A model generated the notes under the pieces. The model was not told the origin of the DNA and did no database searches. It was given only the letters and a program-made list of their open reading frames with translations. Below, in pieces: positions 45,293 to 53,948 of a stretch of 64,000 nt of DNA; the stretch's first letter is position 1, and each line of letters starts with the position of its first letter. This stretch comes from Ensifer sesbaniae (lineage in GTDB: Bacteria; Pseudomonadota; Alphaproteobacteria; Rhizobiales; Rhizobiaceae), in assembly GCF_013283665.1 (NCBI RefSeq), contig NZ_JABEKU010000001.1:930001-994000 (forward strand), written 5' to 3'. The position numbers and the translations under genes are program-made.

Positions 45293-46792
45293 ATGAACAG
45301 CCACAATTGGGTTGTGACCCCGCTACTGCGCCGTCGCGATCTGGGTTCTGCCGCACTGGCGGTGGGCATCGCCGCGATCTTGGGGCCGCGGTTGGCGGCT
45401 GCCGAGGGCCTGCCTGAGAAAATCAGGAATGCACTGCTGGGCGAGTTCTCGGACCTGACCGACGACGCCCGCGAGGAGGCTGCCTATTACGTCGGCCTGG
45501 AATCCTACGTCTTCGGCTATCCGCTGGTCGTCATGGACGTCACCCGGGCGGTGCTGACAGCGGCGCCGGCGCCGAATGGCGAGGGCACGGCTGCCCCGAT
45601 CAACCAGCTTGCCAAGATGCCGCACTATGTCAGCCCGTATTTCACCAATGTCGTGAGGATCAGCCTCAATTCGCTGTGGACGACGGGTTGGCTCGACCTC
45701 GAGAAAGAACCGATTGTCCTGTCGGTTCCGGACACGCACGGCCGCTACTACGTGTTCTCGGTCATGAACATGTGGACGGACGTGTTCGCCTCGATCGGCA
45801 AACGCACGACCGGCACCGCGCCCGGCAGCTTCCTCATCGCCGGCCCAAACTGGAATGGTACTTCACCCGTCGGCATCAAGGAGACCTTCCGCTCGTCGAC
45901 CCGCTACGCCTGGGCCCTCGGGCAGACCCAGGCGAACGGGCCTGATGATTTTGCCGCGGTCAACGCGCTGCAGGCAGAATACAAGCTCACGCCGCTCAGC
46001 GCGTGGGGCACACCGTATTCACCGCCAGCCAATGTGCCGGTCGACGGCTCGGTTGCCCTCACGCCCACCCCGCCGATCCAGGTGGCGAACATGGACGCCG
46101 GAACCTTCTTCAACCGGCTGGCCATGGTGATGAAGGATAATCCTCCCCGCCCTGCCGATGCAAATGCCGTGTGGAAGCTCGCCAAGCTGGGGATCGTTTC
46201 CGGTGTGAAGTTCGACATCGAACAGATCGACCCGGCTGTTGCGCGTGGCCTCAAGCGCGCGGTCAAGGAGGTACAGGTCCTCATGAACGAGGGCACCACC
46301 AAGATGAAGAATGTGAACGGCTGGATCAGGCCGCCCAATCTGGGCCGTTACGGCACGGACTACGAGACGCGCACTGGCATTGCCATGGCAGGTCTTGGCG
46401 CTGATCTGCAGGAAGACACGATCTACCCGCTTGCCTTTGTCGACGGCGACGGCAATCGCCTCGACAGCGCCAACAAATACGTTCTGCGCTTCGACAAGGG
46501 GCAGCTTCCCCCGACCAATGCGACCTGGTCCGTCTCGCTTTACCAGGGGCCGAACTATGTCCCCAATCCGCTCAATCGCTACGACATCGCGCCCTGGATG
46601 GCGCTGAACTACGGCCCGGACGGTTCGCTCGAAATCTACATCCAGAAGGATTCGCCCGGGAAGGACAAGGAAGCCAACTGGTTGCCGGCTCCACCCACGG
46701 GCGAGTTCAACATCATCATCCGAAACTACTGGCCCAAGGAGGAGGCACTCAACGGCGCTTATGTGAATCCGCCGATCAAGAGAGTGCCGTGA
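45293..46792 (+). CDS. DUF1254/DUF1214 exported protein
   Basis: A 499-residue protein with an N-terminal twin-Arg signal (LLRRRDLGSAALAVGIAA), then DUF1254 (FGYPLVVMDVTRAVLTAA, YYVFSVMNMWTDVFASIG) and a C-terminal DUF1214 (WSVSLYQGPNYVPNPLNRY, GEFNIIIRNYWPKEEALNG). GGGAGG precedes the ATG. Starts 21 bases after the sulfatase frame, so same transcript. The family is common in soil proteobacteria; no biochemical function is established to my knowledge. Confidence 0.88.
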   Translation: MNSHNWVVTPLLRRRDLGSAALAVGIAAILGPRLAAAEGLPEKIRNALLGEFSDLTDDAREEAAYYVGLESYVFGYPLVVMDVTRAVLTAAPAPNGEGTAAPINQLAKMPHYVSPYFTNVVRISLNSLWTTGWLDLEKEPIVLSVPDTHGRYYVFSVMNMWTDVFASIGKRTTGTAPGSFLIAGPNWNGTSPVGIKETFRSSTRYAWALGQTQANGPDDFAAVNALQAEYKLTPLSAWGTPYSPPANVPVDGSVALTPTPPIQVANMDAGTFFNRLAMVMKDNPPRPADANAVWKLAKLGIVSGVKFDIEQIDPAVARGLKRAVKEVQVLMNEGTTKMKNVNGWIRPPNLGRYGTDYETRTGIAMAGLGADLQEDTIYPLAFVDGDGNRLDSANKYVLRFDKGQLPPTNATWSVSLYQGPNYVPNPLNRYDIAPWMALNYGPDGSLEIYIQKDSPGKDKEANWLPAPPTGEFNIIIRNYWPKEEALNGAYVNPPIKRVP

Positions 46793-46823
46793 CCAACATG
46801 CACCGGGAATGTGAGGTATCCTC

Positions 46824-47219
46824 ATGACGGTACGCCTGCTGCTGCGTGTAACCGCAATCGGCGAGGGTGTGGTGGGGCTGGCATTCCTGCTCGTCCCGAA
46901 TATCCCAACGCTGGTCCTTTTCGGGCAGCCACTCGACAGCGCGCTTTCGGAGATCATCGGCCGCTTCGTAGGCGCAGCCCTGATCGCCTTAGCCGTAGCC
47001 TGCTGGCGAGCCGCAGAGGACACGCAAAGCAGCGTCACTTCGGGCCTCATCCTTGCAATGCTGATCTACGATGTGGTCGCTGCGGCCCTGCTGGCCTATG
47101 CGCGCTTCGGGCCTGGCTTGGCCGGCATCGGTTTGTGGGTGGGGCTTATCGGCCATCTGGTGCTGGCAATCTGGTGTGTCGCAAGCCTCCGCGAAAACCG
47201 CCTTGCAACTGGGAAATAA
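46824..47219 (+). CDS. four-helix membrane protein of unknown function
   Basis: A 131-residue protein with four hydrophobic segments (TAIGEGVVGLAFLLVPNI, EIIGRFVGAALIALAVACW, LILAMLIYDVVAAALLAYA, GIGLWVGLIGHLVLAIWCV). GAGG 7 bases before the ATG; 31 bases after the DUF1254 gene. Resembles small DoxX/DUF4345-like membrane proteins, but assignment is not firm. Confidence 0.75.
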   Translation: MTVRLLLRVTAIGEGVVGLAFLLVPNIPTLVLFGQPLDSALSEIIGRFVGAALIALAVACWRAAEDTQSSVTSGLILAMLIYDVVAAALLAYARFGPGLAGIGLWVGLIGHLVLAIWCVASLRENRLATGK

Positions 47220-47235
47220 CGAAGGAGCCGCAGTC

Positions 47236-47817
47236 ATGCAGAACAATGGGCTTAACGAAAGCACGAATTCCTTACGTCGCGGCGTGATCTTGGCGGGGGC
47301 CATCACCGCCGTGGCAGGTCTGGTATCTCAACTGGGCTTGCTCGCCACTGCCCGCGCGGACGAAGCGGAAGCCAAGCCAATGCTCATGTTCGTGCAGCTC
47401 TCGGAGGGCTTCAAGCACGATGAGCAAGCAAAGACCATCCGGCTCGTGAACGTCGACTCCAACACCCTCTACTTTGCCGATCGGCCGGAGCGGATTGCCG
47501 GCCATATCAAGTTGGACCTCTACATGGAGGAATGGACGTCGAAGGCGGGTGCGGACAATTTCAAGAACGATCCGCCAAATGCTACGCTGTCGGTCTACGA
47601 GCCGGGCCAGCCCAACAATACCGCAGCCGTCATCGAAATCAGCGATCCGAAGATCGACGGCCGCGACCTCGTGTATGGCTACAAACTCATCGAGGGAAAA
47701 CTGCCGGCCGCAGGCGAGCAAACCGCACTGTTCATAGACTGGATCGGCGTGGGCGGCGGCGTTGGCTTCGGCTACCACGGCGTGGGTGTCGGGTTCCGGG
47801 GACCGGGGTGGCGTTGA
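47236..47817 (+). CDS. exported protein of unknown function
   Basis: A 193-residue protein. The N-terminus has a twin-Arg-less hydrophobic signal (GVILAGAITAVAGLVSQLGLL ending near ATARADEAEA), then a soluble domain (LMFVQLSEGFKHDEQAKTIR, LYFADRPERIAGHIKLD) and a Gly-rich end. GAAGGAG precedes the ATG at 47236. Part of the same-strand run with DUF1254. Family not recognised. Confidence 0.72.
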   Translation: MQNNGLNESTNSLRRGVILAGAITAVAGLVSQLGLLATARADEAEAKPMLMFVQLSEGFKHDEQAKTIRLVNVDSNTLYFADRPERIAGHIKLDLYMEEWTSKAGADNFKNDPPNATLSVYEPGQPNNTAAVIEISDPKIDGRDLVYGYKLIEGKLPAAGEQTALFIDWIGVGGGVGFGYHGVGVGFRGPGWR

Positions 47818-47853
47818 GCCGGTGCGGACCCGAATTGCGAAGAGGAGGCAGGG

Positions 47854-48009
47854 ATGAACAATTCCCCGGCAAATGGCAATATACGTTGCGCATCAAGTCA
47901 TGGGACACCAGCACCGAACCTGATGCAAAAGGCTTCGCCTTTGCCCCCGCCGGGGTGCGTGCAAATCCGGGATGCGTCCGGAAACATCGTGGGCTACCGA
48001 TGCCCCTAG
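47854..48009 (+). CDS. possible 51-residue protein
   Basis: ATG at 47854 is preceded by an excellent AGGAGG five bases upstream. The frame ends 10 bases inside the next gene. The product is Pro/Ser-rich and closes with GCVQIRDASGNIVGYRCP. It has no signal or known domain. The ribosome site is the main support; another frame in the same stretch is also open. Confidence 0.4.
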   Translation: MNNSPANGNIRCASSHGTPAPNLMQKASPLPPPGCVQIRDASGNIVGYRCP

Positions 48010-49304
48010 AGCGATTTTTCAGATCGAACGGTTGGCAATTGCCGGTCGCTTTAATCGTGTTCGCGGCGCTGCTCGTGGCATGCGCAAGCCGCCCGAGGGG
48101 TGTACTGCAGCCGGTGGCAGCCGCGCCGTCGACCAGCCAAGTGGACATGCTGGTTGCGACCATGCGCGACCGATCTGAAAACCCGGGCGAAATGTTCAGC
48201 GGTGAGCGTGCGCCGGCGGCGGCCTTTGCGGAGATCACGGTATCGATTCCGCCCGCCAATCGCCGCAAGGTCGGCGAAGTCGCCTGGCCGCGCAGGCTCC
48301 CGCCCAATCCGGAAACGGATTTTGCTGCGATCAAGGCCGAGCAGCTCGACAAAACGGCGGCCGAGAAGTGGCTGAGCAGTTCCGTGCGCAAGAGCCAGAA
48401 CCGCAGCGTGCTCGTCTTCATCCACGGCTTCAACAACCACTTCGAGGATGCCGTCTTCCGTTTTGCCCAGATCATGCACGATTCGAGGGCGCACACCGTC
48501 CCTCTGCTGGCGACATGGCCGTCGCGCGGGCATCTGCTCGACTATGGCTATGATCGTGAAAGCACCAATTACACGCGCAATGCGGTCGAGAATATGTTCC
48601 AGTATCTGGCACGCGATCCCGAGGTCAAGGAGGTCTCGATCCTGGCCCACTCGATGGGAAACTGGCTGGCGCTGGAATCCTTGCGCCAGATGGCCATCCG
48701 CAACGGCGGGCTGCCGGCCAAGTTCAAGAATGTCATGCTGGCCGCCCCTGATGTCGATGTCGACGTCTTTCGTTCCCAGATTGCCGACATGGGCAAACAG
48801 CGCCCGCGCTTCACGCTCTTCGTCTCGCGCGACGACCGGGCGTTGGCGGTGTCGCGGCGCGTCTGGGGCAATGTTCCCCGCCTGGGTGCGATCGATCCGG
48901 AGCAGTCCCCCTACAAGGAGGAACTCGCGGCAAACGACATCACTGTCATTGACCTCACCAAGCTCAAGGAAGGCGACAGGCTGCACCACACCAAGTTCGC
49001 GGAGTCACCGGAGATCGTCCAACTGATCGGCGCGCCCCTCTCGACCGGGCAGACTCTGACTGACAGCCGCACAGGTCTTGGCGACACGATCGTGACCATG
49101 ACCGCCGGCGCGGCACATACGGTCGGGACCGCCGCCGGTCTCGTCGTTGCTGCTCCCGTCGCCGTCATCGACCAGAACACCAGGGAAAACTATGGCCGCC
49201 ATGCCGGGGCGCTGGTCGGACCTTCCGGACAAGCAAAGCAAAGTAGTACCAATCCTGACTGCAGTAACATGAGTCAGTCGAGGGGCGGATATTGCAGCCG
49301 GTAG
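48000..49304 (+). CDS. lipoprotein alpha/beta hydrolase (DUF900 family)
   Basis: A 434-residue protein with an N-terminal lipoprotein signal ending in LLVACAS (lipobox LVAC). The hydrolase domain has SVLVFIHGFNNHFEDAVFR (oxyanion HGFN) and the nucleophile elbow ILAHSMGNWLALE (GxSxG type, HSMGN), and belongs to the DUF900 group. Substrate unknown; probably an esterase on the periplasmic side. ATG at 48000 overlaps the preceding small frame. A longer in-frame start (47532) would run antisense-free through the previous gene and is rejected. Confidence 0.83.
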   Translation: MPLERFFRSNGWQLPVALIVFAALLVACASRPRGVLQPVAAAPSTSQVDMLVATMRDRSENPGEMFSGERAPAAAFAEITVSIPPANRRKVGEVAWPRRLPPNPETDFAAIKAEQLDKTAAEKWLSSSVRKSQNRSVLVFIHGFNNHFEDAVFRFAQIMHDSRAHTVPLLATWPSRGHLLDYGYDRESTNYTRNAVENMFQYLARDPEVKEVSILAHSMGNWLALESLRQMAIRNGGLPAKFKNVMLAAPDVDVDVFRSQIADMGKQRPRFTLFVSRDDRALAVSRRVWGNVPRLGAIDPEQSPYKEELAANDITVIDLTKLKEGDRLHHTKFAESPEIVQLIGAPLSTGQTLTDSRTGLGDTIVTMTAGAAHTVGTAAGLVVAAPVAVIDQNTRENYGRHAGALVGPSGQAKQSSTNPDCSNMSQSRGGYCSR

Positions 49305-49421
49305 ATGCGATATTCGAATACGCGTCAAAAAGTGTTTTGCCAAATTACGGCCTTCAATCATGATCTTATTGGCAGGCGAATCGAGATAGGTCGTAAGCAG
49401 CGAACATTATCGGGGGATATA

Positions 49422-50213
49422 ATGAAATCTTGCATCATTCGAACTCTAGTCTCCATCGGAAGCTGCCTCATCGCCAGCGGCGTCATGGCCGCGGACATTC
49501 GATCTCCGATGACGCCGGCGGTTCAGGAGACGACGACGGAAAGCGGCTGGACGTTTTCATTCGCGCCCTATTTTTGGGCGGCGGGATTGTCGGGGGACGT
49601 TGCACAGTTTGGGCTGCCGGAAGCCCATGTCGACGCCAGTTTCAGCGATATCTTCGATCACCTCGATTTCGGGGCGATGGCGATCGGCGAGGCGCGCTAT
49701 GGTCCCTACAGCATCTTCGGCGATGTGATCTACACCAAGATTTCCGGTCAGTCCGGCACACCGAGGGGCATTCTTGCAGAGGATGTCGAACTGAAGACGG
49801 AGACCTTCGCCGGCCTGCTCGGCGCCGGTTACGCGGTCTTTGAAGACAGCTCCGCGCGGCTCGATATCGTCGGTGGCCTACGCGTGTGGTCCGTCGAAAG
49901 TGAACTGTCCTTCAGCGGCGGCATTCTCGATGGGGTATCTAGGACCGATGACGCAACCTGGGTCGACGGCTTGGCCGGCTTCAAGGGCACCTATGCGATC
50001 ACGCCGGAAATCTACCTAACCGGCTGGGGGCTCGTTGGCGCCGGCGGCGCAGACCTCGACTGGGACGTCGCCGCGGCGATCGGGTACCGCTTTAGCGAGA
50101 CTATCTCGGCCGTCGCCGGCTACCGCGCTCTGGGTGTGGACTACAGCAAGGATGGATTTGTGTTTGACGTCGTGCAGCAAGGGCCGATGCTGGGGCTTGT
50201 CGTGCGGTTTTAG
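49422..50213 (+). CDS. outer-membrane beta-barrel-like protein
   Basis: A 263-residue exported protein. The signal peptide MKSCIIRTLVSIGSCLIASGVMAAD is followed by alternating beta strands (WTFSFAPYFWAAGLSGDV, GLLGAGYAVFEDSSARLDI, ISAVAGYRALGVDYS) and a C-terminal aromatic residue (LGLVVRF), as in outer-membrane proteins. GGGGG about 5 bases before the ATG at 49422. Possibly a porin-like or surface protein acting with the exported proteins upstream. Confidence 0.8.
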   Translation: MKSCIIRTLVSIGSCLIASGVMAADIRSPMTPAVQETTTESGWTFSFAPYFWAAGLSGDVAQFGLPEAHVDASFSDIFDHLDFGAMAIGEARYGPYSIFGDVIYTKISGQSGTPRGILAEDVELKTETFAGLLGAGYAVFEDSSARLDIVGGLRVWSVESELSFSGGILDGVSRTDDATWVDGLAGFKGTYAITPEIYLTGWGLVGAGGADLDWDVAAAIGYRFSETISAVAGYRALGVDYSKDGFVFDVVQQGPMLGLVVRF

Positions 50214-50745
50214 GGAACAAGGCGGCGAATTCCGAGCATAGCCCTTGATCAGCTCGAGGCCGTCCTCCGGGCGACCACGCCGTCAGGGGCGGTGCTTAGG
50301 TGGACACGGCACGGAGGGGCGGTAAATTCCGGACCGGCTCGGACGAGTACTTCTCCGGAAGGCTCCCGTACACGACGGGTTGGTGGATCGTTTCTGGATC
50401 GATGTCATCTCGTCATCGATCGTGCCTTCGCCGCTTTCGTGAACGCCATGGGCAAGGCTGTTCGAAAGATGGCCGTTGGTTTGGGTGAACAGGTGGGCCA
50501 GAAAACGCACGTCCGCTGTTGGTGCGTATGGCAGCCGTCACAGACCACGTGGCTGAACTTCCGCTCCCCCCACCTGCTATCACCGTCGAGAGCAGCGGAG
50601 CTAAAGGTCGTCTTTGGCGCCAATTTCATACCATGGCATCGGGCGGCCATGTGTCCGGTTTTCCTGGGCATCAGGTCGCCAAGGATGCCAAAGCGGGGTC
50701 AGGCACGACTGGAAAATCAAGGAATTAAGGGGATTTAGCGAAAAT
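50214..50745 (+). other. 532-bp degenerate region left of tRNA-Gln
   Basis: No intact gene. Minus-strand frames at 50405-50671 (with CDGCH) and 50283-50510 look like broken coding remnants in two frames, which may be debris of a lost gene at the edge of the accessory block. No integrase or clear tRNA-end duplication was found. Confidence 0.45.
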
Positions 50746-50819
50746 TGGCTGGGGAACCTGGATTCGAACCAGGACTAACGGAGTCAGAGTCCGCTGGTCT
50801 ACCGTTAACCTATTCCCCA
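50746..50819 (-). tRNA. tRNA-Gln (anticodon CTG)
   Basis: Minus-strand cloverleaf starting TGGGGAATAGG and ending with CCA. Anticodon arm GCGGA-CTCTGAC-TCCGT gives anticodon CTG. T-arm CCTGGTTCGAATCCAGG. Its 3' end faces the accessory block to the left. Confidence 0.96.
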
Positions 50820-50861
50820 AGGTGCGCTGTCGGGCGCTGCCCGTCGCGTCGGTGTGGCGGG

Positions 50862-50889
50862 CTTATAAACAAAACGGCGGCCAATGCAA
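50862..50889 (-). promoter_or_regulatory. tRNA-Gln promoter
   Basis: Minus strand: TTGCAT (50889-50884), 16-base spacer, TATAAG (50867-50862). Confidence 0.55.
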
Positions 50890-51190
50890 ATACCTTTTGG
50901 CAAAAAAATGCGATCTCGATGAGGCGGCAGGATTTTTGCACCGATTTGGGGGGCGAAGGTGCGCGGTGATGCCGCGCATTTGTGGCCGAGCGGCAGCGAT
51001 GAGCGAGCCGAGGCAGAGGGCCTGAGCGTAACGGTGTCCGCAGAGTTGGCCGCATCCGGGCTTAGCCCTTGGCGACGCAGTCAAAAACAGTTTGGCGAAT
51101 GGGGTTTGCGCTGGTACAGTCGCGCCAACGAAAAATCGAGAGAGCGCCTTGAGCGGCCCAAGGGCTTGCGCGGCGCCATGGTTGAGACAA
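50890..51190 (+). other. 300-bp gap before ppx, no gene seen
   Basis: Contains only short frames and an in-frame upstream extension of the ppx frame (to 51092) of unclear status. Confidence 0.5.
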
Positions 51191-52774
51191 GTGAAAGACC
51201 CCGATCACGGCGAAAAGCCGTCCGAATCCGGGGCGTCGGCAGCAGGCCGCAGTGATGGATCGAAGCTCGGTCCGCGCAACGGCAAGGGCAAGCGGAAACG
51301 ACGCAAGTCGTCTGCTTCGCCGTCTGCAATTGCCAGCCAGTCCGGCACTGCCGGCATGGCAGGGCGTCCCGCAGGACAGAACGATGCGGAACCGGCGCGC
51401 AAGCGCAAACGGCGTCGTCGTTCGAAATCCGCAAAACAACAGGCCACAGGCGCGTCCGCGCAACAGGGGGGCAGCGCGCAACTCGTCGAGCCGTCGCTCG
51501 GTGAGCGCAAGGGCCACAAGCGCGGCAAGAAGGCGCGGCATCGTCGTGGCCTCCAGGGTCGTCCGCTGACGAGCGGCGAGCGCCAGCCGGTACAGCAAAG
51601 GACTGCCGATGGCGGCAATGCGCGGTCCGCGGCCTCCGCTTCCAATGGGCAGGCGACGTCACAGCCGCGGCCGGGCCAGCGCGCCGATCAGCCGCGCACG
51701 CCCTATGTTGCCGCCAGCGAACCGCCGGCACCGCTTTATGCTGCGCTCGACCTCGGCACCAACAATTGCCGCCTGCTGATCGCGCAGCCGACGCGCCCGG
51801 GCCAATTCCGGGTGGTCGATGCCTTTTCGCGCATCGTTCGCCTGGGTGAGGGGCTCGGTGCCAGCGGCCGGTTGTCGGACGAGGCGATGGAGCGCGCGGT
51901 CGAGGCGTTGAAGATCTGCGCCTCGAAGCTCGGCGCCCGCACGATTCGCCGCAGCCGATTGATCGCGACGGAAGCGGCGCGTGCCGCCGAAAACGGCGAG
52001 AGCTTCCTCGAGCGGGTGGCGCGCGAAACCGGGCTGGAACTGGAGATCATCAACCGCGAAACCGAGGCGCGGCTTGCCGTCTCCGGCTGCTCGTCGCTCG
52101 TCGACCGCGAGACGCGTTCGGTGGTGCTCTTCGATATCGGCGGTGGTTCGTCGGAGATTGCCGTCATCCGGATCGGTGATTCGCGCTCGAACCGGCTCGC
52201 CAACCACATCACCCATTGGACCTCGCTGCCGGTTGGCGTCGTCACGCTCTCGGAGCGCCATGGTGGCCAGCATGTGACGCCGGTAAGCTTCGAGGCGATG
52301 GTGAAAGAGGTTGAGGGCATGCTTGCCCGCTTCGAAAGCCCACCGGTCGAGGCGCTGGCAAACGGCGCTTGCGGCAGTGGCTTCCACCTGATCGGCACGT
52401 CGGGCACGGTCACCACGCTTGCCGGCGTGCATCTCGACCTGCCGCGCTACGATCGCCGCCGCGTCGATGGCCTGTGGCTCACCGACGACGAGGTTTCGGC
52501 CATGCAGGCGCGCCTGCTCTCCTGGGACTTCAATGCGCGCGCCGCCAATCCCTGCATCGGTCCGGATCGCGCCGACCTAGTGCTTGCAGGCTGCGCAATT
52601 CTCGAGGCTATCCGCCGCCGCTGGCCGTCGACGCGCATGCGTGTTGCCGACCGCGGCCTGCGCGAGGGGCTGCTGACCGATATGATGGCGGATGACGGAG
52701 CCTGGCGCCGCGCGCGGCCGCGCCGTCACCAGCGCGGCGCCAATGCCGGCAGCCAGGAAGGAAACAAGGCATGA
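51191..52774 (+). CDS. ppx: exopolyphosphatase / pppGpp phosphatase family protein
   Basis: Ppx/GppA-family enzyme. The C-terminal about 350 residues carry the actin-like phosphatase fold: [18 protein letters not shown] (phosphate 1), [17 protein letters not shown] (phosphate 2) and [12 protein letters not shown]. It hydrolyses polyphosphate or pppGpp. The first about 170 residues are a disordered, very basic Lys/Arg-rich extension ([18 protein letters not shown]) not found in E. coli Ppx, which may bind nucleic acid or polyphosphate. Start uncertain: GTG at 51191 is a guess, and ATG at 51092 is in frame. Overlaps rlmE by four bases. Confidence 0.87.
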   Translation: MKDPDHGEKPSESGASAAGRSDGSKLGPRNGKGKRKRRKSSASPSAIASQSGTAGMAGRPAGQNDAEPARKRKRRRRSKSAKQQATGASAQQGGSAQLVEPSLGERKGHKRGKKARHRRGLQGRPLTSGERQPVQQRTADGGNARSAASASNGQATSQPRPGQRADQPRTPYVAASEPPAPLYAALDLGTNNCRLLIAQPTRPGQFRVVDAFSRIVRLGEGLGASGRLSDEAMERAVEALKICASKLGARTIRRSRLIATEAARAAENGESFLERVARETGLELEIINRETEARLAVSGCSSLVDRETRSVVLFDIGGGSSEIAVIRIGDSRSNRLANHITHWTSLPVGVVTLSERHGGQHVTPVSFEAMVKEVEGMLARFESPPVEALANGACGSGFHLIGTSGTVTTLAGVHLDLPRYDRRRVDGLWLTDDEVSAMQARLLSWDFNARAANPCIGPDRADLVLAGCAILEAIRRRWPSTRMRVADRGLREGLLTDMMADDGAWRRARPRRHQRGANAGSQEGNKA

Positions 52775-53508
52775 CGAAACCCCCAGTTGGCGGCAACCGC
52801 AGCGGCCGCAAGCTTGGCCAGAAGGTCAAGAAGGGCAAGCTCAAGGCATCATCCCGCCGCTGGCTGGAGCGCCACATCAACGATCCCTACGTGCAGCGCG
52901 CCCAGCTCGAGGGCTATCGCGCCCGCGCGGCCTTCAAGCTCCTGGAGATCGACGAGAAGCACAAGATCCTGAACGGCGCCCGCCGCATCATCGACCTTGG
53001 TGCTGCCCCCGGAAGCTGGTCGCAGATTGCCGCCAAGGTCACCAATTCGACCGATGCCGATCCGCGCGTCGCCGCGATCGATTTCCTCGAAGTGGATCCG
53101 ATCCCGGGTGTGCGAATCCTGCAGATGGATTTCCTCGACCCGGAAGCGCCAGGCAAACTCAAGGAAGCGATCGGCGGCACCCCGGACCTGGTCATCTCCG
53201 ACATGGCGGCGCCGACGACAGGCCATCGCCAGACCGACCACCTGCGTACCATGCATCTCTGCGAGGTCGCCGCCTATTTCGCGGTCGACGTGCTCGCCGA
53301 GGGTGGGCATTTTCTGGCGAAGACCTTCCAGGGCGGAACGGAGCGCGACCTGCTCAACATGCTCAAGCAGAATTTCCGCCAGGTCATCCATGTGAAACCG
53401 GCGTCGTCGCGCGCCGAATCGGTCGAAATGTTCCTGCTCGCCAAGGGCTTCAAGGGACGCCAGAAGACCGGCAGCGAGACGGAAACCGAAGACGAGGCGG
53501 CTGAATAG
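52771..53508 (+). CDS. rlmE: 23S rRNA 2'-O-ribose U2552 methyltransferase
   Basis: A 245-residue FtsJ/RrmJ-type enzyme. SAM-binding [15 protein letters not shown], catalytic K-D-K-E residues in [34 protein letters not shown] and [11 protein letters not shown]. It methylates U2552 in 23S rRNA on the large subunit. Basic N-terminal tail. ATGA overlap with ppx indicates coupled translation. Confidence 0.94.
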   Translation: MTKPPVGGNRSGRKLGQKVKKGKLKASSRRWLERHINDPYVQRAQLEGYRARAAFKLLEIDEKHKILNGARRIIDLGAAPGSWSQIAAKVTNSTDADPRVAAIDFLEVDPIPGVRILQMDFLDPEAPGKLKEAIGGTPDLVISDMAAPTTGHRQTDHLRTMHLCEVAAYFAVDVLAEGGHFLAKTFQGGTERDLLNMLKQNFRQVIHVKPASSRAESVEMFLLAKGFKGRQKTGSETETEDEAAE

Positions 53509-53509
53509 C

Positions 53510-53890
53510 ATGCTGCTCTACGTGACCGTCGGCACAAACGATCTCGAGCGCGCCGGCTCCTTCTATGATGCGGTGCTGCCGGCGCTCGGCTACCGCCGCC
53601 AGCGGCAGGATGAGACCGAGATCGGTTATGGCTCCGAGGGCGACCGCATCCGTTTCTGGGTGGTGACGCCCTTCAATCGCGAGCCGGCCACCTATGGCAA
53701 TGGTGTGAGCATCGCGCTTGACGCCGAGTCGCGCTCGGCCGTCGATGCCTTCCACGCGGCAGCCCTTGCCAATGGCGGCACCGACGAGGGCGCGCCGGGG
53801 CCGCGTCCGTTCCATGCGAATTTTTACGGCACCTGGGTTCGCGATCTCGACGGCAACAAGATCGCCGCCGTCTGCGAGCGTCCGGAATAG
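53510..53890 (+). CDS. VOC-family (glyoxalase-like) protein
   Basis: A 126-residue single-domain vicinal-oxygen-chelate protein: LYVTVGTNDLERAGSFYDAVL at the start and the closing ANFYGTWVRDLDGNKIAAVC typical of glyoxalase/bleomycin-resistance relatives. One base after the rlmE stop, so last gene of the ppx-rlmE operon. Substrate unknown. Confidence 0.87.
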   Translation: MLLYVTVGTNDLERAGSFYDAVLPALGYRRQRQDETEIGYGSEGDRIRFWVVTPFNREPATYGNGVSIALDAESRSAVDAFHAAALANGGTDEGAPGPRPFHANFYGTWVRDLDGNKIAAVCERPE

Positions 53891-53948
53891 CTGTCACAAG
53901 AGGCGCCTTGCTTCGCACGAAGTCGCCACTTGAAGTTCCGATATTTCC

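Noticed and set aside
50405-50671. Minus-strand frame with a CDGCH haem-like motif
   Set aside because: One motif in an otherwise unrecognisable 88-residue frame; the region appears degenerate and frames switch.
38718-50819. Integrative element at tRNA-Gln with att repeats
   Set aside because: The accessory block does face the tRNA 3' end, but I found no integrase and no duplicated tRNA end at the left boundary.
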